The translations under genes were made by a program, and so were the position numbers. Shown piece after piece: positions 1-13,000 of a stretch of DNA of 64,000 nucleotides. The number at the start of each line of letters is the position of its first letter. Within the stretch, counting starts at the first letter, position 1. The notes below the pieces were generated by a model. That model did not search any database and was not told the DNA's origin. It was given only the letters and a program-made list of their open reading frames with translations. This DNA is from Cutaneotrichosporon cavernicola (lineage: Eukaryota > Basidiomycota > Tremellomycetes > Trichosporonales > Trichosporonaceae): contig NC_083396.1 in NCBI RefSeq assembly GCF_030864355.1, positions 1,922,001 to 1,986,000 on the forward strand, read 5' to 3'.

Positions 1-2087
1 TGATGATGCGGATTCGAGCGCAGAAAGGTGAGCAGAGATGGGGTGCAGAATCGGACTAGTGGCAAAGGTGATGTTTTCGTTCTCGAGTGTCGCGAGGAGT
101 AGGCTGATGGCCGTCTCCAGAAGGCCAAGCTGTTCGACACCCTCCTCTGTAAGATCCGGGATTTCCACATCCTCATCGCCGACCTCCTGGATAAGCGGCT
201 TTGTCTCGGGCAGTGACGTCGCCTCGTCGTTAAGCACGCCCTCGACGAACGCCAGCACGTGCTGCGGATCCGCGAGTACCTTGTCTCCAAGTGTTTCCAT
301 CATAGACAGGGTGAGGCGGAGGAAGAGGAGTGACTTTAGCGGATCGCTGTCAGTCGACGCGCGCACGCGCCATTCGTCCAATACGCGCAGGAAGACCTCG
401 GACGACACGTCAGCGCGTCCGAAATCCTTTAAGGCGCCCGCCAGTACCACGGGGTCAGGTGCAAGGTCGAGGTCGCCGAGCTGGAGGTCGTCGACGTCCA
501 TTGCATCCGTCTGCAAGGGGACATCAGAGTGCGGGTAGCCGTAGACTAACTCGGCGCCGTCGTCGGCCTTCTGCCAATGCATGACCTCCCCCGTTTCTGA
601 GGTGGGCCATCCGTGGCCACCCATAATGATAGACCAGATACCTTTGACGGCGTCATCCTTGCCTACGAGCTTGCCCCACGATGTTAGAAGAAGCTGGACG
701 TCGGCGGCAAGGCCACTCTCCTTATCCTTCTCCTTTGCTTTGGAGAGCATCGTTGGCTGAGCCGGCTTGAGGAGAACGTACAACGCAAATGTCTGAGGTA
801 GGATCGGGCCAATGACAAAGTTCGTGAACTCGGGCGATGGTGGAGCGTGGAGTACGAGCCGAGCCGCAGCAGCCACGGCGGACCTCACGCTATCCGCTGG
901 GAGGACCACGCCCTCCACCGGCTTCGGGTTCCAGGGGCTGTGGAGGTGCTGCTCGAGCCATTCCACGGCGACTGGGGACGTCGCCCAGAGGTGGTGCACC
1001 ACGTACGCCGCGGTATGACTGTACACCAGGGGTGCGGCCGCCTCGCCCATGAGCCCAAACAGCGTCTCGAGGACGTAGGCGATGTACGTCTCTGCCGAGC
1101 TGTTACGCGGGATTCGGGAGAGAAGGCCGGCAATGCGGTCGAGTTTGGGCCCGTCGACACCCTCCCCCGACATATTCCCAACCTCGCCGAACACATTCTC
1201 CATCACGGCCTTGACCCCGCCCACCCTCAACACCTGATTGCTGAGCAGCGTGCCAAGCGTGCCCTCGACATATGCCGGCCACGTGCGTGTCCACCCCTTC
1301 GGAGGGCGAGACTTGCCCGCGCCGACGATCTTGAGAGCAGTGCTGAGCGCACCCATCGCCTGCGTCGGCGACAGCGCTGAGAGGGCGTGGAGGAGCTGTG
1401 CCCGCAGGCCGGAGTAGGTGGCGGGCGGGGCGGACGGTGTCCAGCCCACGGCGATGGCCGCGAGCATAAGCGGTGGCAAGTTTGAGGAGAGAATGGACTG
1501 TGTGATGTTCGTGAGTGGGATACGCGTACTCCCACCGCTCGGCGGGGAAGGCGTATCGGTAAGTGAGAGGAAGGTGCTCACTGCCGCAGGGAGGCGGGCG
1601 TCGACAGCCGCACGGGAACGCAGGCCCGCAACATAGGCTAGCGTGAGGGGGAGGAGGTATGAGACGAGCGCATGCTGCAGTAGAAGGCGAACGAGGCGTA
1701 AGTCCGCGGTTCCAAGGAGAACTGCGTCAGCTCCAGGAGCGTCATCAGCTCACAGTCCTTCTCGACCAGGCCGTCCTTGTGCTCGGCCGGCCAGAACTCT
1801 TTGACCAGCACGCCCTGCATAGCGACGAGGAGATCGAGTGAGCGCTGGCCAACGAGCATCACTAGTGCGTCACGGCGCTTCTTGCGCTTCGCCGGGTCTG
1901 TGTCGTCATCACCGATCTCCTCTAGTTCGAGGTCCTCAGTCCATCCTGGGCGTTCACGCCATGGGAGTAGCTCGCCAGAGGCCTTTAGGCGCTGGAGGAG
2001 CGCTGGTGGGGCCGATGGGAGCGGGTTTGGTGGCTCCAGGAGCGCATTACCAGCCGTGAGGAGCGTCTTGAGTGTTGGCTCGCCCAT
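1..2087 (-). CDS. RTP1: RTP1/TANGO6-like HEAT-repeat protein (C-terminus outside window)
   Basis: Starts at ATG 2087 and runs off the left edge. A 32-nt intron (1722-1753, GTGAGC...GAGCTGACGCAG) joins a charged N-terminal exon of about 111 residues to a frame that stays open to base 1. At the junction the protein reads FLLGTADLRLVRLLLQHALV, which resembles the 'LLGTRDLxxLRTLLS' segment I associate with the RTP1/TANGO6 family. The remainder is leucine- and alanine-rich amphipathic helix, as in HEAT repeats. RTP1 proteins take part in assembly and nuclear import of RNA polymerase II. It is divergent from the PEX26-like gene, 337 bp apart. Without splicing the first exon would stop after 149 codons, so the intron is needed. 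Family assignment rests on one motif and architecture; another HEAT protein is possible. Confidence 0.5.
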
Positions 2088-2424
2088 ACTGAGTAATCAG
2101 TTTGCTCCAGAAGGCTGAGGAACGTTGCACAAACATATTCGCGACGTCATGGCCTCCCACGTGATCTAATAGGGCCGCTAGATGGGCAAGATTAGCGGAA
2201 TCAAAACTTGTTGCCACTAACCCTCGGCGATGAAGCCGTTGCACTTTCCGCCCGTGGCCGTGGCCCCCGGCTAACGGTTGACCCGAAGTGGGCCATGGCG
2301 GTGAGGAGTCATCCAGGCAACCTGGCACTTTATAACTGCTCTCCACATCACAACCTTTGCCCTCACCATTGCGTGCCGCATCGACAACGACGGCCTGCCA
2401 TCCTGGGGACGCCTATTAAGCCAC

Positions 2425-3854
2425 ATGACGCCAACGACCACGCGCCGCTCTCTCGGCGGTGAGACCGCCAAGCCTGACCCTTATGAGGTGCTGTACAACA
2501 CGGCCGTGCAGGCCTTTGTGCGCCGCGACCATGCCAAAACGCAGGCCAGCCTCGAAAAGCTCCTCGCGCTCACCCGCAAGCTCCCCCGCGACCCAGCGCA
2601 CTGGTACGACCTGAACCCAAACCCAGATGCGGACACGGCGGCAGCGGAGGAGTGGGTCACCAAGACGCTCAAGCTCGCCATCTCGGCCAACGCGTCGCTG
2701 TACTCTGATCCACCCAAGGCGTTCCAGGCCATGCCCCACTTACTGCCGCCTGCTCCGCCCACCATGATGCTCGAGTACATCCGCGACCTCTGTACCAAGA
2801 CGTACGGCCAGGCGCTTCTGCCACCGCAGCTCGTGTCCACCTTCCTCCTGGCGGCGCTCAAGCTGCGGCCTGCCGAGCAGGCGCTTGCGTTCGCCCACCA
2901 GCTCGCCGAGGACTGGCTGACTGCCATTCCGGACAAGTTTGTGCTCGCCATCGCTCAGCCACACGCGGGCTCGAACAGCGCCGCCGCGAGCGCCGCGCGT
3001 AAGCGGACAGACGCCGCGCGTGAGGGATACCTGAAGGTTGTCGAGCTGTTTGTTGGCGAGGTTCTCGGCCGCGAGGGCGAGTGGGAGATGGCGCGTGGTC
3101 TTCTCGAGGGCGAGATGGTCATGGGGTCCAAGAAGAAGGAGGTGGGTTTCATCACAAATCTCGAGACTCACCCCAGGCATTGTATCGCCATCTCCGGCAG
3201 CTGGAGCAGCAGCGTTCAGTGCCGCCGTCGCCGAGCAGCTCGGGTTTCCTCCCCTCGCCAGCGACCAGTGACACGCCTACAGGGCCGGACGGGAAGCGGC
3301 GTGGTCGCGCCCACAGCGTGGCGAGCACGAGCAGCTCGAGCGAGGCGACGGCTCGTCCCGTCGGCGGTGTTGGTGGTCCATCAAAGCGACAAGTCAAGGG
3401 CAAGGGGCGCGCGGAACCTCAGGAAAGCGAGGGCGGCGACGACTCGACCATCCTCCCACCAAAGTCTGAGGCAACCGCCGTCCCGACCAAGGTTTACGTG
3501 CACCACCCACCTCCTGCACCGCGCGCCCCGACACCGGTCGACGAGCGCAGTGCGTGGTTGCGTGCAACGATGCGTATCCTCCCGTCCTCGCTCACTGCTC
3601 GCCTGGAGGCGCTCGCTGCATCCGGCTGGCTTGTCCCCGCCCTTCTCCCCATTCCCGCATTCATTGCCATTGTGCTGTTTACCATCCAGCGCCGGCGCCG
3701 CCGCGCCGCCGGCCAGGATGTTATGAGCGTCCGCGAGCGACTGCGCCAGGTACGCATGCACGGCTTGCGGCCGTGGCTCACGTACTGGCTCCGCTGGTGG
3801 GTGGAGAAGCTCAAGGGGGTGTTGAACCTCGGCACCACCATCACGTACATGTAG
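2425..3854 (+). CDS. PEX26-like tail-anchored peroxisomal membrane protein
   Basis: Two exons (2425-3141, 3177-3854) with a 35-nt intron give 464 residues. The N-terminal half is helical and TPR-like (roughly residues 20-250, including LLPPQLVSTFLLAALKLRPA and LRHL/LEQQ helices). A long Ser/Pro-rich linker follows. One hydrophobic segment near residues 392-410 (WLVPALLPIPAFIAIVLFTI) is followed by basic and aromatic residues and a short C-terminal tail. This order of helical domain, linker, single C-terminal membrane segment and short basic tail matches PEX26/Pex15, the receptor that recruits the Pex1-Pex6 ATPases to peroxisomes. No catalytic motif can confirm this; another tail-anchored TPR protein is possible. 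The ATG at 2425 is the first in frame and precedes the helical domain. Confidence 0.45.
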
Positions 3855-6800
3855 GGTAATGCAGTCTGAAGGTGAGCTTGTGCTGGGCTTGTGCAGACTT
3901 GTGGAGCAGGCAGTAACTGGCGGATGACTGTCTCACAGATACAGGTGGTGACATCACGCCATAGTGGGACATACCGCATAATATGCTGGAGCCTTCCATT
4001 TAGCCGCTAATCTGCTAAATGCCGCGAGCGTTACACAGCGACAAGAGGTTCGGAGCGTGTCGACAAGTGGCGGCTGACCAACTGACAAATGCTCCATGCG
4101 TTCTGGAAGTGACCGAGGCACGCTCTGGCGATCGGAAGCAGCTCGAAACATCGGCTGACGTAGAGCGTCCCCGAATATTGGGACTTTGTTACAACAGAAG
4201 AAGAATCAACACGGCTCTGACGAGTGGGTTGGACGGTCGAGAAGCTTCGTGTCCTCGTGTCATCTCGAAGCCATGCCAAGACCAAAATCTACAAACGCCG
4301 TCAGCTGACACAGTATCGAGGGATCTGGGACCCCACGACTGATGTCCATCGAGCGTCCCCTAACCCGACCATTTTCGACTCCAACGACAATGTTTCAACT
4401 GTGAGGGCGTGGGAGTGCACGTACGGCGCTGCGCCCATTTCCCATCGTTTTTCGTTTTGACGCACTTCTGACGCGGGACGCGAGGGCGGAACGAGAGGGA
4501 CGCTTCACCGGCGACGCCCAAACCACAAACATCTAAACCTCCGACAGGCGCACACGCCAGAACACAATCTGACACGTACGGGGGCATGTTTTTTCCGTCT
4601 TGTGTGAAACCGTGTGCGTTGGCAGGCTGAAACGGGCGGCGGAAGACGGAAGCGACCAATTGACCTGACCAAGTTGCGGTATGCGGCATTGCTAGTAAAC
4701 GGTGCGGAAGTGAGCAAGCGGCAAAGTGTGTTGGCGAATTAGTGCCAAGGCCGGGAGAAGCAGTTGTTACATTTAGGTTTGTGAATGGCAGCAGACCCGT
4801 AGCCAAAGGGCAGGCACGGGCCGGGGATCCAGGCCGGTCTGCTGAACGCTTCCCAGGATCTGGGGATCTCGGTTCTCTGGATCGCGGGATTGCGGGATCG
4901 AGATGACATGTCGTATGATGGCATTGTAAGGTATAAGGATAAGGAATGGCACGAGTGCTCGCTGGCCGTCAACAGCAATCCCACGTCACAGATCATCAGG
5001 TCGGATAAAGGTGCAATCTGTAGCTCCTGATCTTCACCGACTGATCGATCAGATCGAATAACCAATGGCACAAACAGAACTCAAGATCGGCGAATGATTG
5101 GCATTCCGGGTTTTGTTTTGCCTCGCCCCGTTGGCATTGGGCCTCTTGGGTCCCCGCCACCACCCATGAAGAATCCTTGATCCTTTACCCTAACTATTAC
5201 TTGCTGCAAGTAAACAAACGGGTATTCCACTGAGACTTCGCGTTCTCCGCCATTCTCCGCATCCTCAGGAGCTAAAATGAGGCGGGGTGTGAGTCGACGA
5301 CTTTGCACGGACGCACAGACCACTGTCAAGTTGCCAAAGTTTTCAAAGCGAGGAAGACGTCGAGGAATGTCACTGACTTGGGTGTCTGTCTCAGGATCCC
5401 AGGTCCCGCGGTGGATATGCGGGATCGTTGTCACTTACAAGCGGAAATCGCATGGTCGACATGTCGACATGGCCATGGGCATGACATGGGCGCCCTCGGC
5501 CGCCCCCTCTCCGCCCTCTCTCCCTCACCTCCAGCACCTCTCAGCCTCCACTCACACGCTCCATGTCCTAACCTACCCGCCACTGCACAGTCCTTCTGGT
5601 GCCTTTCATGCTCTTGTTCTAGGCATGACTTGAAGAGACCTGAAATACCCACACTCGCATCAAGGGGCGAGAGATTACATCTCAAGTTGACACTCACATG
5701 TCAAAAGAGGGACACATGGTCCGATTGGTGTTGACGTCGGTGAGCGGAAGTGCAAGCAACCGATCGACTAGGATCAGGCCGATCAGGCGAGGTTGTGCAC
5801 ATTCGGTTATCAGAGCGTCGCGGGCAAAGGATGGCCGGAGGTTGTATACCACGCCCAAAGGAAGTTCTAAGCAGGGGTTAGTGATGAAGGTCAGTGCTCA
5901 ACTCGAGCAAGGAACGATAAGGCATGGAATGTTGACACCTTTGTTGGGACGCTGGCGCTGACGCTCAGACTTCCGCGAGTGACCAAGCTGTCCGGACCGG
6001 GTAGACAACTCCCTGCGCCCTTCCAACTTCCCGAACCAACCCGTTTTGGGTGGCAACCGAGGCGAGCGGTGCGAGCGGCAGTATCGGGCGGTAACAGAGG
6101 TAATGGATACCCAGAGAGAGGTACATAAGCTGATGCCTGAGCCAGTGCGAGTGCGGGTGCCGGGGGCAATGTGCAACAGGCAGGAGCGTAAGGAGGCGAG
6201 TGGCGCGTGTATGCGCGTCTGTGTGACTTTACAACAAGCTGTGTGTGTCTGCTAGGAGGTAAGAGAAGTTGTCAAGAGGAGTGAGGAGGGGGCAACAAAC
6301 AGACGTTCAAGGGAGTGAGCTCATGGTCAACTAGTTGCGGGTAGTAATAGATGAGCAAGAGCGATGGGGGAGAATCCCGAGGGCGCCGAGGGGGCGTGAG
6401 GACGGTTTACAATTTACGATACGATACGACACACGATGCAAGAGGGCTTTTGTGTTTGTGTTCAAAGGAGGTGAGGCAAAAGGGAGCGAGGGAGCGAGGG
6501 AGTCAAGGGCAAGAGGAGGGGGGGTGTACATGGGGAAGTGGAGGATGGGACATGCACACACAATGCGGTCTACACAAATGTCCTGGTCGCTCATTTTCTC
6601 GTCACACAAACTACTATACTTTACTGTGAACACTCACTACAGAACAAAGTGAAGAAAGGGTGTTACAGTGTTGGCGCCCATCTACCCTTCAACTATTTTT
6701 TCAGTACACACTCTCTTATACATACACAACGCCCATCTTGCACAACCCCACTTGACACTTCACATCCCACACCCATACACTGTTACAGTACACTCATCCG

Positions 6801-7094
6801 GCCTTCGACTCAAGAGCCCCTTCCTTCCCCTCCCTCTCACTTGTCCTCTGATTTAAACCTACTTAAACACTCCCACATCGCCACTCTCTTCTCTTCTCTA
6901 CTCTTCATTACTCTTCCCTCCCTTCCTCACATTCTACCCTCACCCCGCTTCTAACCACATCCTTTTCAACCCTTTCGCACAGCTCACCAACCAACCCTCT
7001 CACCATCCATTGCCCTCTTCCGCACAGTCCTCAATATTACCCTTCCCAACCTCGCCCGCTTGTCACCACTCCTTTGACCACTGGTATCACTACC
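3855..7094. other. 3.2 kb gene-free region upstream of the forkhead gene
   Basis: No reading frame here shows family motifs, coding periodicity or plausible splice sites. The part nearest the forkhead ATG (about 6670-7090) is strongly pyrimidine-rich on the + strand, with many CTCTTC/CCCTCC runs, as expected of a fungal core promoter and 5' leader. The 4860-4920 stretch repeats GGATC/GGGAT words. It probably holds the 3' end of the PEX26-like gene and a long regulatory region for the forkhead gene; a non-coding transcript cannot be excluded. Confidence 0.5.
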
Positions 7095-9200
7095 ATGTCA
7101 CGCTACAATTCCCATAGACCCAGCCACGTCATGGCCTCCGACGACGAGGGCGATGAGCTCTCGCCCTGGCCCTTCCCTATCTCATCACCTTCGCCTCAGG
7201 CCGCAACCACGATACTCTCCACGCGCACCCTGCGCTCGCACCGGACCCGGGCCCAGAGCAAGCCACAGGTCCCACAAGTCAAAGCGCAAGTCACCCAGCC
7301 CCAGCCGGCGGCATCAGCCAGGGGGCCCAAGCGCTCAAGGCCGACGCCACGCAGGGCAAACAAGCATGCATCAGAGACGACCAACCCCGCAGCTACAACA
7401 GACACCCGAAGCCGCCGGAGCAAGCGCCCTCGCACCCCTACCCCTCTGGAGGAGAACTCTGAGGATGATGAGGGCGAGCGAGAGCGAGAGCGGGATCACG
7501 AAGCTGAAGAACCTCGCCCCCTTTCTCGCCACCGCTCTAGGTCGCGTTCTCTCTCCGTCATCCCTACCGTCGACATGCCGCCTCTCACGCACCCGGCCCC
7601 GGATGATTCTGCCGTTCGCGCTCTCGGTCTTCTACAGTCGTCACGCCCCGGTGCTGCTGCCCTCTCGCTCAACCGTGACCATCTGATCCGCATGCGCGAG
7701 GGGCACTTTGCCCGCGCACGGCCCACCCGGAAGAAGGACAAGAACCGTGACTGGAAGAATCTTACCATGTCCGAAGCTGCGTGGACGCGCCTAGAGGAGA
7801 TAGGTTGTGTGACCAAGGGTCGCTCCTGGACGGCACATGAAGGCTACGACGACGATGGAAACCGTGAGTACCACCTTCTCGCCAGCTCGCTCCCGCTGAC
7901 TGCTACAGCCGTCAAGCCGGACCTTCCTTATGTCATATTGACCAAGCTCGTTATCGCGTCTTCACCCCGCAAAATGCTCACTCTCAACCAGGTGTGTATT
8001 GGTTGTGGCACCCCATTAGCACCTTGTCGCCACCCCTTGTGTTCGAATGCGCCGCTGACGCGGGACAGATCTATCAAGCCATGGAAGAACGATGGCCATA
8101 CTTCAAAAAGCTAGGCCAAACATTTCGTGTAAGTCTTGATTCCCATGCTTGCTCCTGCGCCCCTCACAACCTCAACTCCAAGGTTGGACTGTTGGGCTAT
8201 CAATGGCTCGCTTGGATGCCAAACACCTTCTTACGTTTGTGCCTTCCCGTCTTCCGGCGAAGGCTCCTCGCGCTGACGTATAGAACTCTATCCGACACAA
8301 TCTCTCCATGAACCCGGCCTTTGTCAACGTCGAACGCCCCCTAAGCGAAGGAGGTTTGGGAACTGGCAAGGGTGGCTACTGGAAGGTATCAGAGGACGTG
8401 AGTGAGATCACTTCGAACATGGTTGACGTTGCCAGACCACGACGTCTCACCGCGGGCGAGGCAAGAAGCCCCGTTTAGAGGCGCCTGCGGATGGACGCAT
8501 AGCCGTTGACCTGCGCAGCCCAGCGGGTCTTCCCACAGGCAACGGACCACTGTTGGAAACGTATCCACCGCGTCCCCTGGTCCACATGCAGGCGTCATTC
8601 GGCCCTTACCCAGGCTCCGCGCATCTGTCTCCCGTCGCCTACGCCCCACCGACCATCACAGACCGCTCCTCAGTGTATTCACACGGCAGACAGCATTACC
8701 CGGAGCACGGCGACAGCAACGCGGCATTCGCAACCATCAACAGTGGCTATCATGATGTCCTGCTCAGCCCAACGCAGACGATTCCAGAGTCTTCCTCTCT
8801 CCGCTCGCCGAGCCCGGACGCAACACAACGCACGACAAGCCTTGACATCAGCCCTGGGCACTCTATTATCCCCCACCTTTCTCAGGCCCACTATCATCCA
8901 GTACACTCGGCCTACCATCAGGTTTCGCCACCTTCACTGGACTCCAGCTCGGTCTACGCGACTCAGTCTCCACCCGACCAAAGGATCACCACCCCACCCA
9001 GCGACGGCCTCATGCAGCTAGCAAACGCTGCCGCAGTGACGGACCACGCAAAGATTCTACCCGTTTTTGCACCACTAGACAACCCCACCCCCTCATTCAC
9101 ATCAACTCCACACCGCCTACCAAGCGTCAGAGCACTCCTCAACAGCCCGCCGCCCCGATCATCGTCATTTACTTCGTCTGCCCGACCGATCTGCGGATGA
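7095..9200 (+). CDS. Forkhead-box transcription factor
   Basis: Five exons: 7095-7863, 7909-7991, 8069-8128, 8284-8397 and 8436-9200, giving 596 residues. The forkhead domain is built from exons 2-4 (about residues 257-345): KPDLPYVILTKLVIASSP, LTLNQIYQAMEERWPYFKK, then helix 3 FRNSIRHNLSMNPAFVNVER, a glycine-rich wing and KGGYWKVSED. NSIRHNLS is the recognition helix, which makes the call firm. The introns restore this domain exactly in phase. The N-terminus is basic and acidic low complexity (RSRRSKRPR, EDDEGERERERD) and likely holds a nuclear localisation signal. The C-terminus is Ser/Pro/His-rich, as in activation domains. No FHA domain is present, so it is more like HCM1- or FKH-type factors than FHL1. 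The start is the ATG at 7095, after a pyrimidine-rich leader. Confidence 0.9.
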
Positions 9201-10038
9201 CAGTGGACAAATCTTCGTATACGCATAACACATATCCAGTTGTATAGTATGGTGTTCCCATTCTCGGACTTCGCAGCGATCCAGGACATATTTGTGGTTG
9301 CTCGGGAATTGTGGCAACTTCTCTGCTCACATCCGCTCCCGACCAATAGCCCGAGTTAGCAATCAAGAGTTACCAGTAGCTCCCTTGTCAGTCAGGTTTG
9401 TCGTTACAGCTCCTCAACAGCGCTCATTTTCAGGACGCGCTTCTGCGCGCGCGCCCGCGGTTGGCTGACACTGAGGATGATGCGCTACGCCTGGACAAGT
9501 TTCGCCTCACTTGGTCTCAGCCTGCGCCATGTCAGATAGCATGTCAGAGTCAGGTACAGTGTTTTCGCTCCTGGTAATGACGGAATGTTTTTGAACGGCG
9601 CTGTGGCGCAGGGTGGAACCTACGTCTCTTCCAGCGCTGTTCAATTCAATTCCGTTGTTGGACGATGCTGGGACAAGTTTGCCAACTCTGACAACCCAAC
9701 CTCACCCCAATACCTGGTTCGCGCTTTTCACGAACGCCTGTCTCATTCTGGATCTCCGGACTGCTTGTTACTTGCTTCGCCAGCAGGCTCGCTCTCCAGC
9801 TTTTACGATCGATACTTGTGCATTCTGCTTCTGACTCTCCTGCTGATCTGCTGTATCGATGTAGTACATGTTCCCAAGGATGCGCATCTAGAGCGGAACA
9901 ACGGTCACGCGCGTGTGTAGAAAAAGTGGGTGTGTACAGGAAATGGGGATAATGCGAAACTCTCTATAAGGTATGCAGTGTAGTGTGGGACGACAATGCT
10001 GGATGGGTTGCGGCTGGCAAGTTGACTAGACTATGCAA
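9201..10038. other. Intergenic between convergent forkhead and PMC1 genes
   Basis: About 840 bp between two 3' ends. It should hold both 3' UTRs and terminators. The open frames here have no family motif. Nothing else seen. Confidence 0.6.
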
Positions 10039-13000
10039 CTACGCCTTCTCGCCTCTTGCGGGTGGTGTGAGGCCAAACTTGGCGTACATGGGGTCGTTGG
10101 GGTCCGTGTCCGGGTGGAGCTGGACTCTTCCAGCGTACAGCTCGGTCGTGGACTGGCTCGCCTCGTGGGCGGTGGGGTTGGCGAGAGCCGAGGGGTGGCC
10201 CTGGGTCATCGTGACCCAGGTGCCGCCCGCACCCACCGAACCACCGACGAGAGTAGGTACCATGGTGAGGAGCGAGGGGAGCTGGATGTCGGCCTTGCGA
10301 AGTGCGGAATGGCGGGCACGCTGGACGATCGAAGAGGCGCTGAGGCGGCCGCCGCGGAAACGCGCGTACGTTGAAAGGTTGTCCTTGACCTTCTCGAGGG
10401 CCGGGTTGTAGATGAAGGCGTCCTTAATGTCATCCTCGTCCTCGCCCTCATCAGGCTTGACGAGTGGGAGCTGGTCGGGGTCGGGGAAGAGCTTCCACTT
10501 GACTAGGAGACGCTCGATAGGGGCCGTCGGGATGGTGCGGACGAGGGCGCCCAGCGGGATGGACAAAAAGCCGACGACGAGGGAGATGCCCCAGTCACGG
10601 CCGTTAAGACGCTGGACCTGGAAGGCAGCACCACCGACGAAGACGATGAGGATCTGGCCGCCAATCATAATGGCCATGATAGCCATGAAGTAGATGTTGC
10701 GGAAGAAGCCCTTGAAGACGTTGTACTTGCGGTCAAGGACACGGCAGTTGAGCTGGTTAAAGATCTGGCAGAAGACGAAGCAGTTGAAAACCAGCGAACG
10801 GAGCTCGGCCTCGTTGTGGTGGCTACGCTCGCCGTTGATCGTGAGGGGCAGATTGAGAATCTTGCCACCGACGAAGAAGAGGATGAGACAGACGGCAATC
10901 TGGTACGAAGCCTGCGCGATGATCATCTTCCACATGTCGACGGAGATGAGCGGGGCGTCCTTGCGGTCCGGCTTGCGCTTGAGGGAGTCGTGAGTGGCAG
11001 GGTCGGTGGCAAGGGCAAGAGCAGCGAAGGTGTCCATGATGAGGTTGACCCAGAGAAGCTGGACGGCAGTGAGGACCGAGCGCTTCTCCTCGGACGAGAC
11101 CGCCGAAACGAATGTGATAACGACTGCGGTAATGTTGACCGAGATCTGGAACTGGAGGAACTTGCGGACAGCGTCGTTGACACAGCGGCCCCACATGATG
11201 GCGACGACAATGTTGGCGAACGAGTCGTCCATGAGGATAATGTCCGAGGCCTCCTTGGCGACCTCGGTACCGGCAATGCCCATGGCGAAACCGACGTTGG
11301 CGAGCTTGAGAGCAGGGCCGTCGTTGGTACCATCACCAGTGACACCGACTACCTCGCCCATCGACTTGAGCGTCTTAACCAAGAGCTTCTTGTCCTCTGG
11401 AGACGAACGCGCGAGAATCTGGAGGCGAGGGACAACCTCGAGGCGGTCGGCGTCCGAGAGCTTGCGGAAGACAGGACCCTCCATGATGATACCACCGGGC
11501 GTGAAGATGCCACACTGGCGGGAGATGGAACGGGCAGTAAGGACGTTGTCACCAGTGCACATTTTGACAGCAACGGAGGCGCCCTGGCACTCGGCAACGG
11601 CCTGCTGGACACCGGGACGCAGAGGGTCCTCGATACCGACGACACCGATGAGGGTGAGATTGCACGAGGTGAGCTCGAAGGGTACGTCCTCCGGGCCCAT
11701 GCCCTCGGCGCCTACGGGCGGCCACTGCTCGAAGTCGCGGTAGCAGAGAGCGAGCGTGCGGAGAGTCTGGTCGGCGTAGAAGATAATGGTCTTGGCGATG
11801 TTCTGGGCAGCTGCGTCGTCGTAAGGAAGGACCGAGACACCGGGGGTGGGCTGCGCCCGGACGTTGACATAGGAAGTGCACTTCTTGGTGAGGACCTCGG
11901 AGGCACCCTTGACGTAGATGCGGTACTTGCCCTCAGGGGTCTTGATCACGACGCCCATGGCCTTGAGCTCGGACGAGAACGGGATCATCTGGACGACCCC
12001 GGCGTGGTCACGTGTGTCCTTGTAGTCTGCCCAGCCGAGATCCTGTGCGAAACGAAGAAGAGCAGTCTCGGTCTTGGAACCAACAAACTCCTTGACACCC
12101 TCGGGGTTCGTGTCCTCAAATGCGGTCGAGTTGATGCAGATGGCCTCGTTGAACAGAGTCTGCAGCTCCGGCGATGCGATGCCGTTCATCTCCTCCATGT
12201 CGAAGCCAAAGTCGTCGCGGTCGGCCTCACTAAGGCCCGCGATCGAGCGCTCCTGGTTGTCCTCGAGGTTGCGAACAAACTTGCCGTGGACGCCGAGCGA
12301 GCCGGCGACGACGGTCATGACGTTCTGGGTGAGAGTACCAGTCTTGTCCGTGCAGATGACAGTGGCGTGGCCCATGGTCTCGCACGAACCGAGAACACGG
12401 ACGAGCAGGTTCTGCGCGGTCATGCGCTTGGTGGCAAAGGCCAGGGCGAGGGTGACGGCGAGAGGAAGACCCTCGGGCACGGCCACGACAACGAGAGTGA
12501 TCGAGATAATGAGAATCTCGACAAACGACTGGGCCTTCTTCTGCGCGAGGTTGTCCCTTTCGGTACCCCAGAAATCGCGAGGCTTTGTGCCAAGTTGGAC
12601 GAAGAAGCGGATCATGAGTGAGCCGAACAGGATAAGGCCGGCGGCACCACCGCAAATGGCGATCAGCTCGGCGAGATAGTTAAGCTTGATCTGGAGTGGC
12701 GTCTCCTCGCTTTCGGTACGCATGGACATCATGATGCGGCCGTTGAAAGACGTGGTGCCGACAGCGATGACAACGTACGATCCGACGCCCTCGAGGACCT
12801 TGGCGCCGGAAATAACAAAGCAGTCGAGCTTGCCACGGGCTCCAGGAGCGAGGTTGTTTTTCTCGGCGACGCACTCGTCATAGGTGGACTTCTTGATTGC
12901 GTCCGACTCGCCGGTAGCACCCGACTCGTCGCAACGAACACCGTGGCCGCGCAGGAAGACACCGTCGACTGGGACCACCTCTCCGGGCTCAACGAGGGCA

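Noticed and set aside
847..1380. 177-codon open frame on the + strand
   Set aside because: Opposite the long open minus-strand frame of the RTP1-like gene; no motif.
10816..12621. 601-codon open frame on the + strand
   Set aside because: It lies antisense to the PMC1 ATPase, whose motifs are on the minus strand. The frame is Asp/Glu/Val-rich with no family motif, as expected of a shadow in GC-rich DNA.
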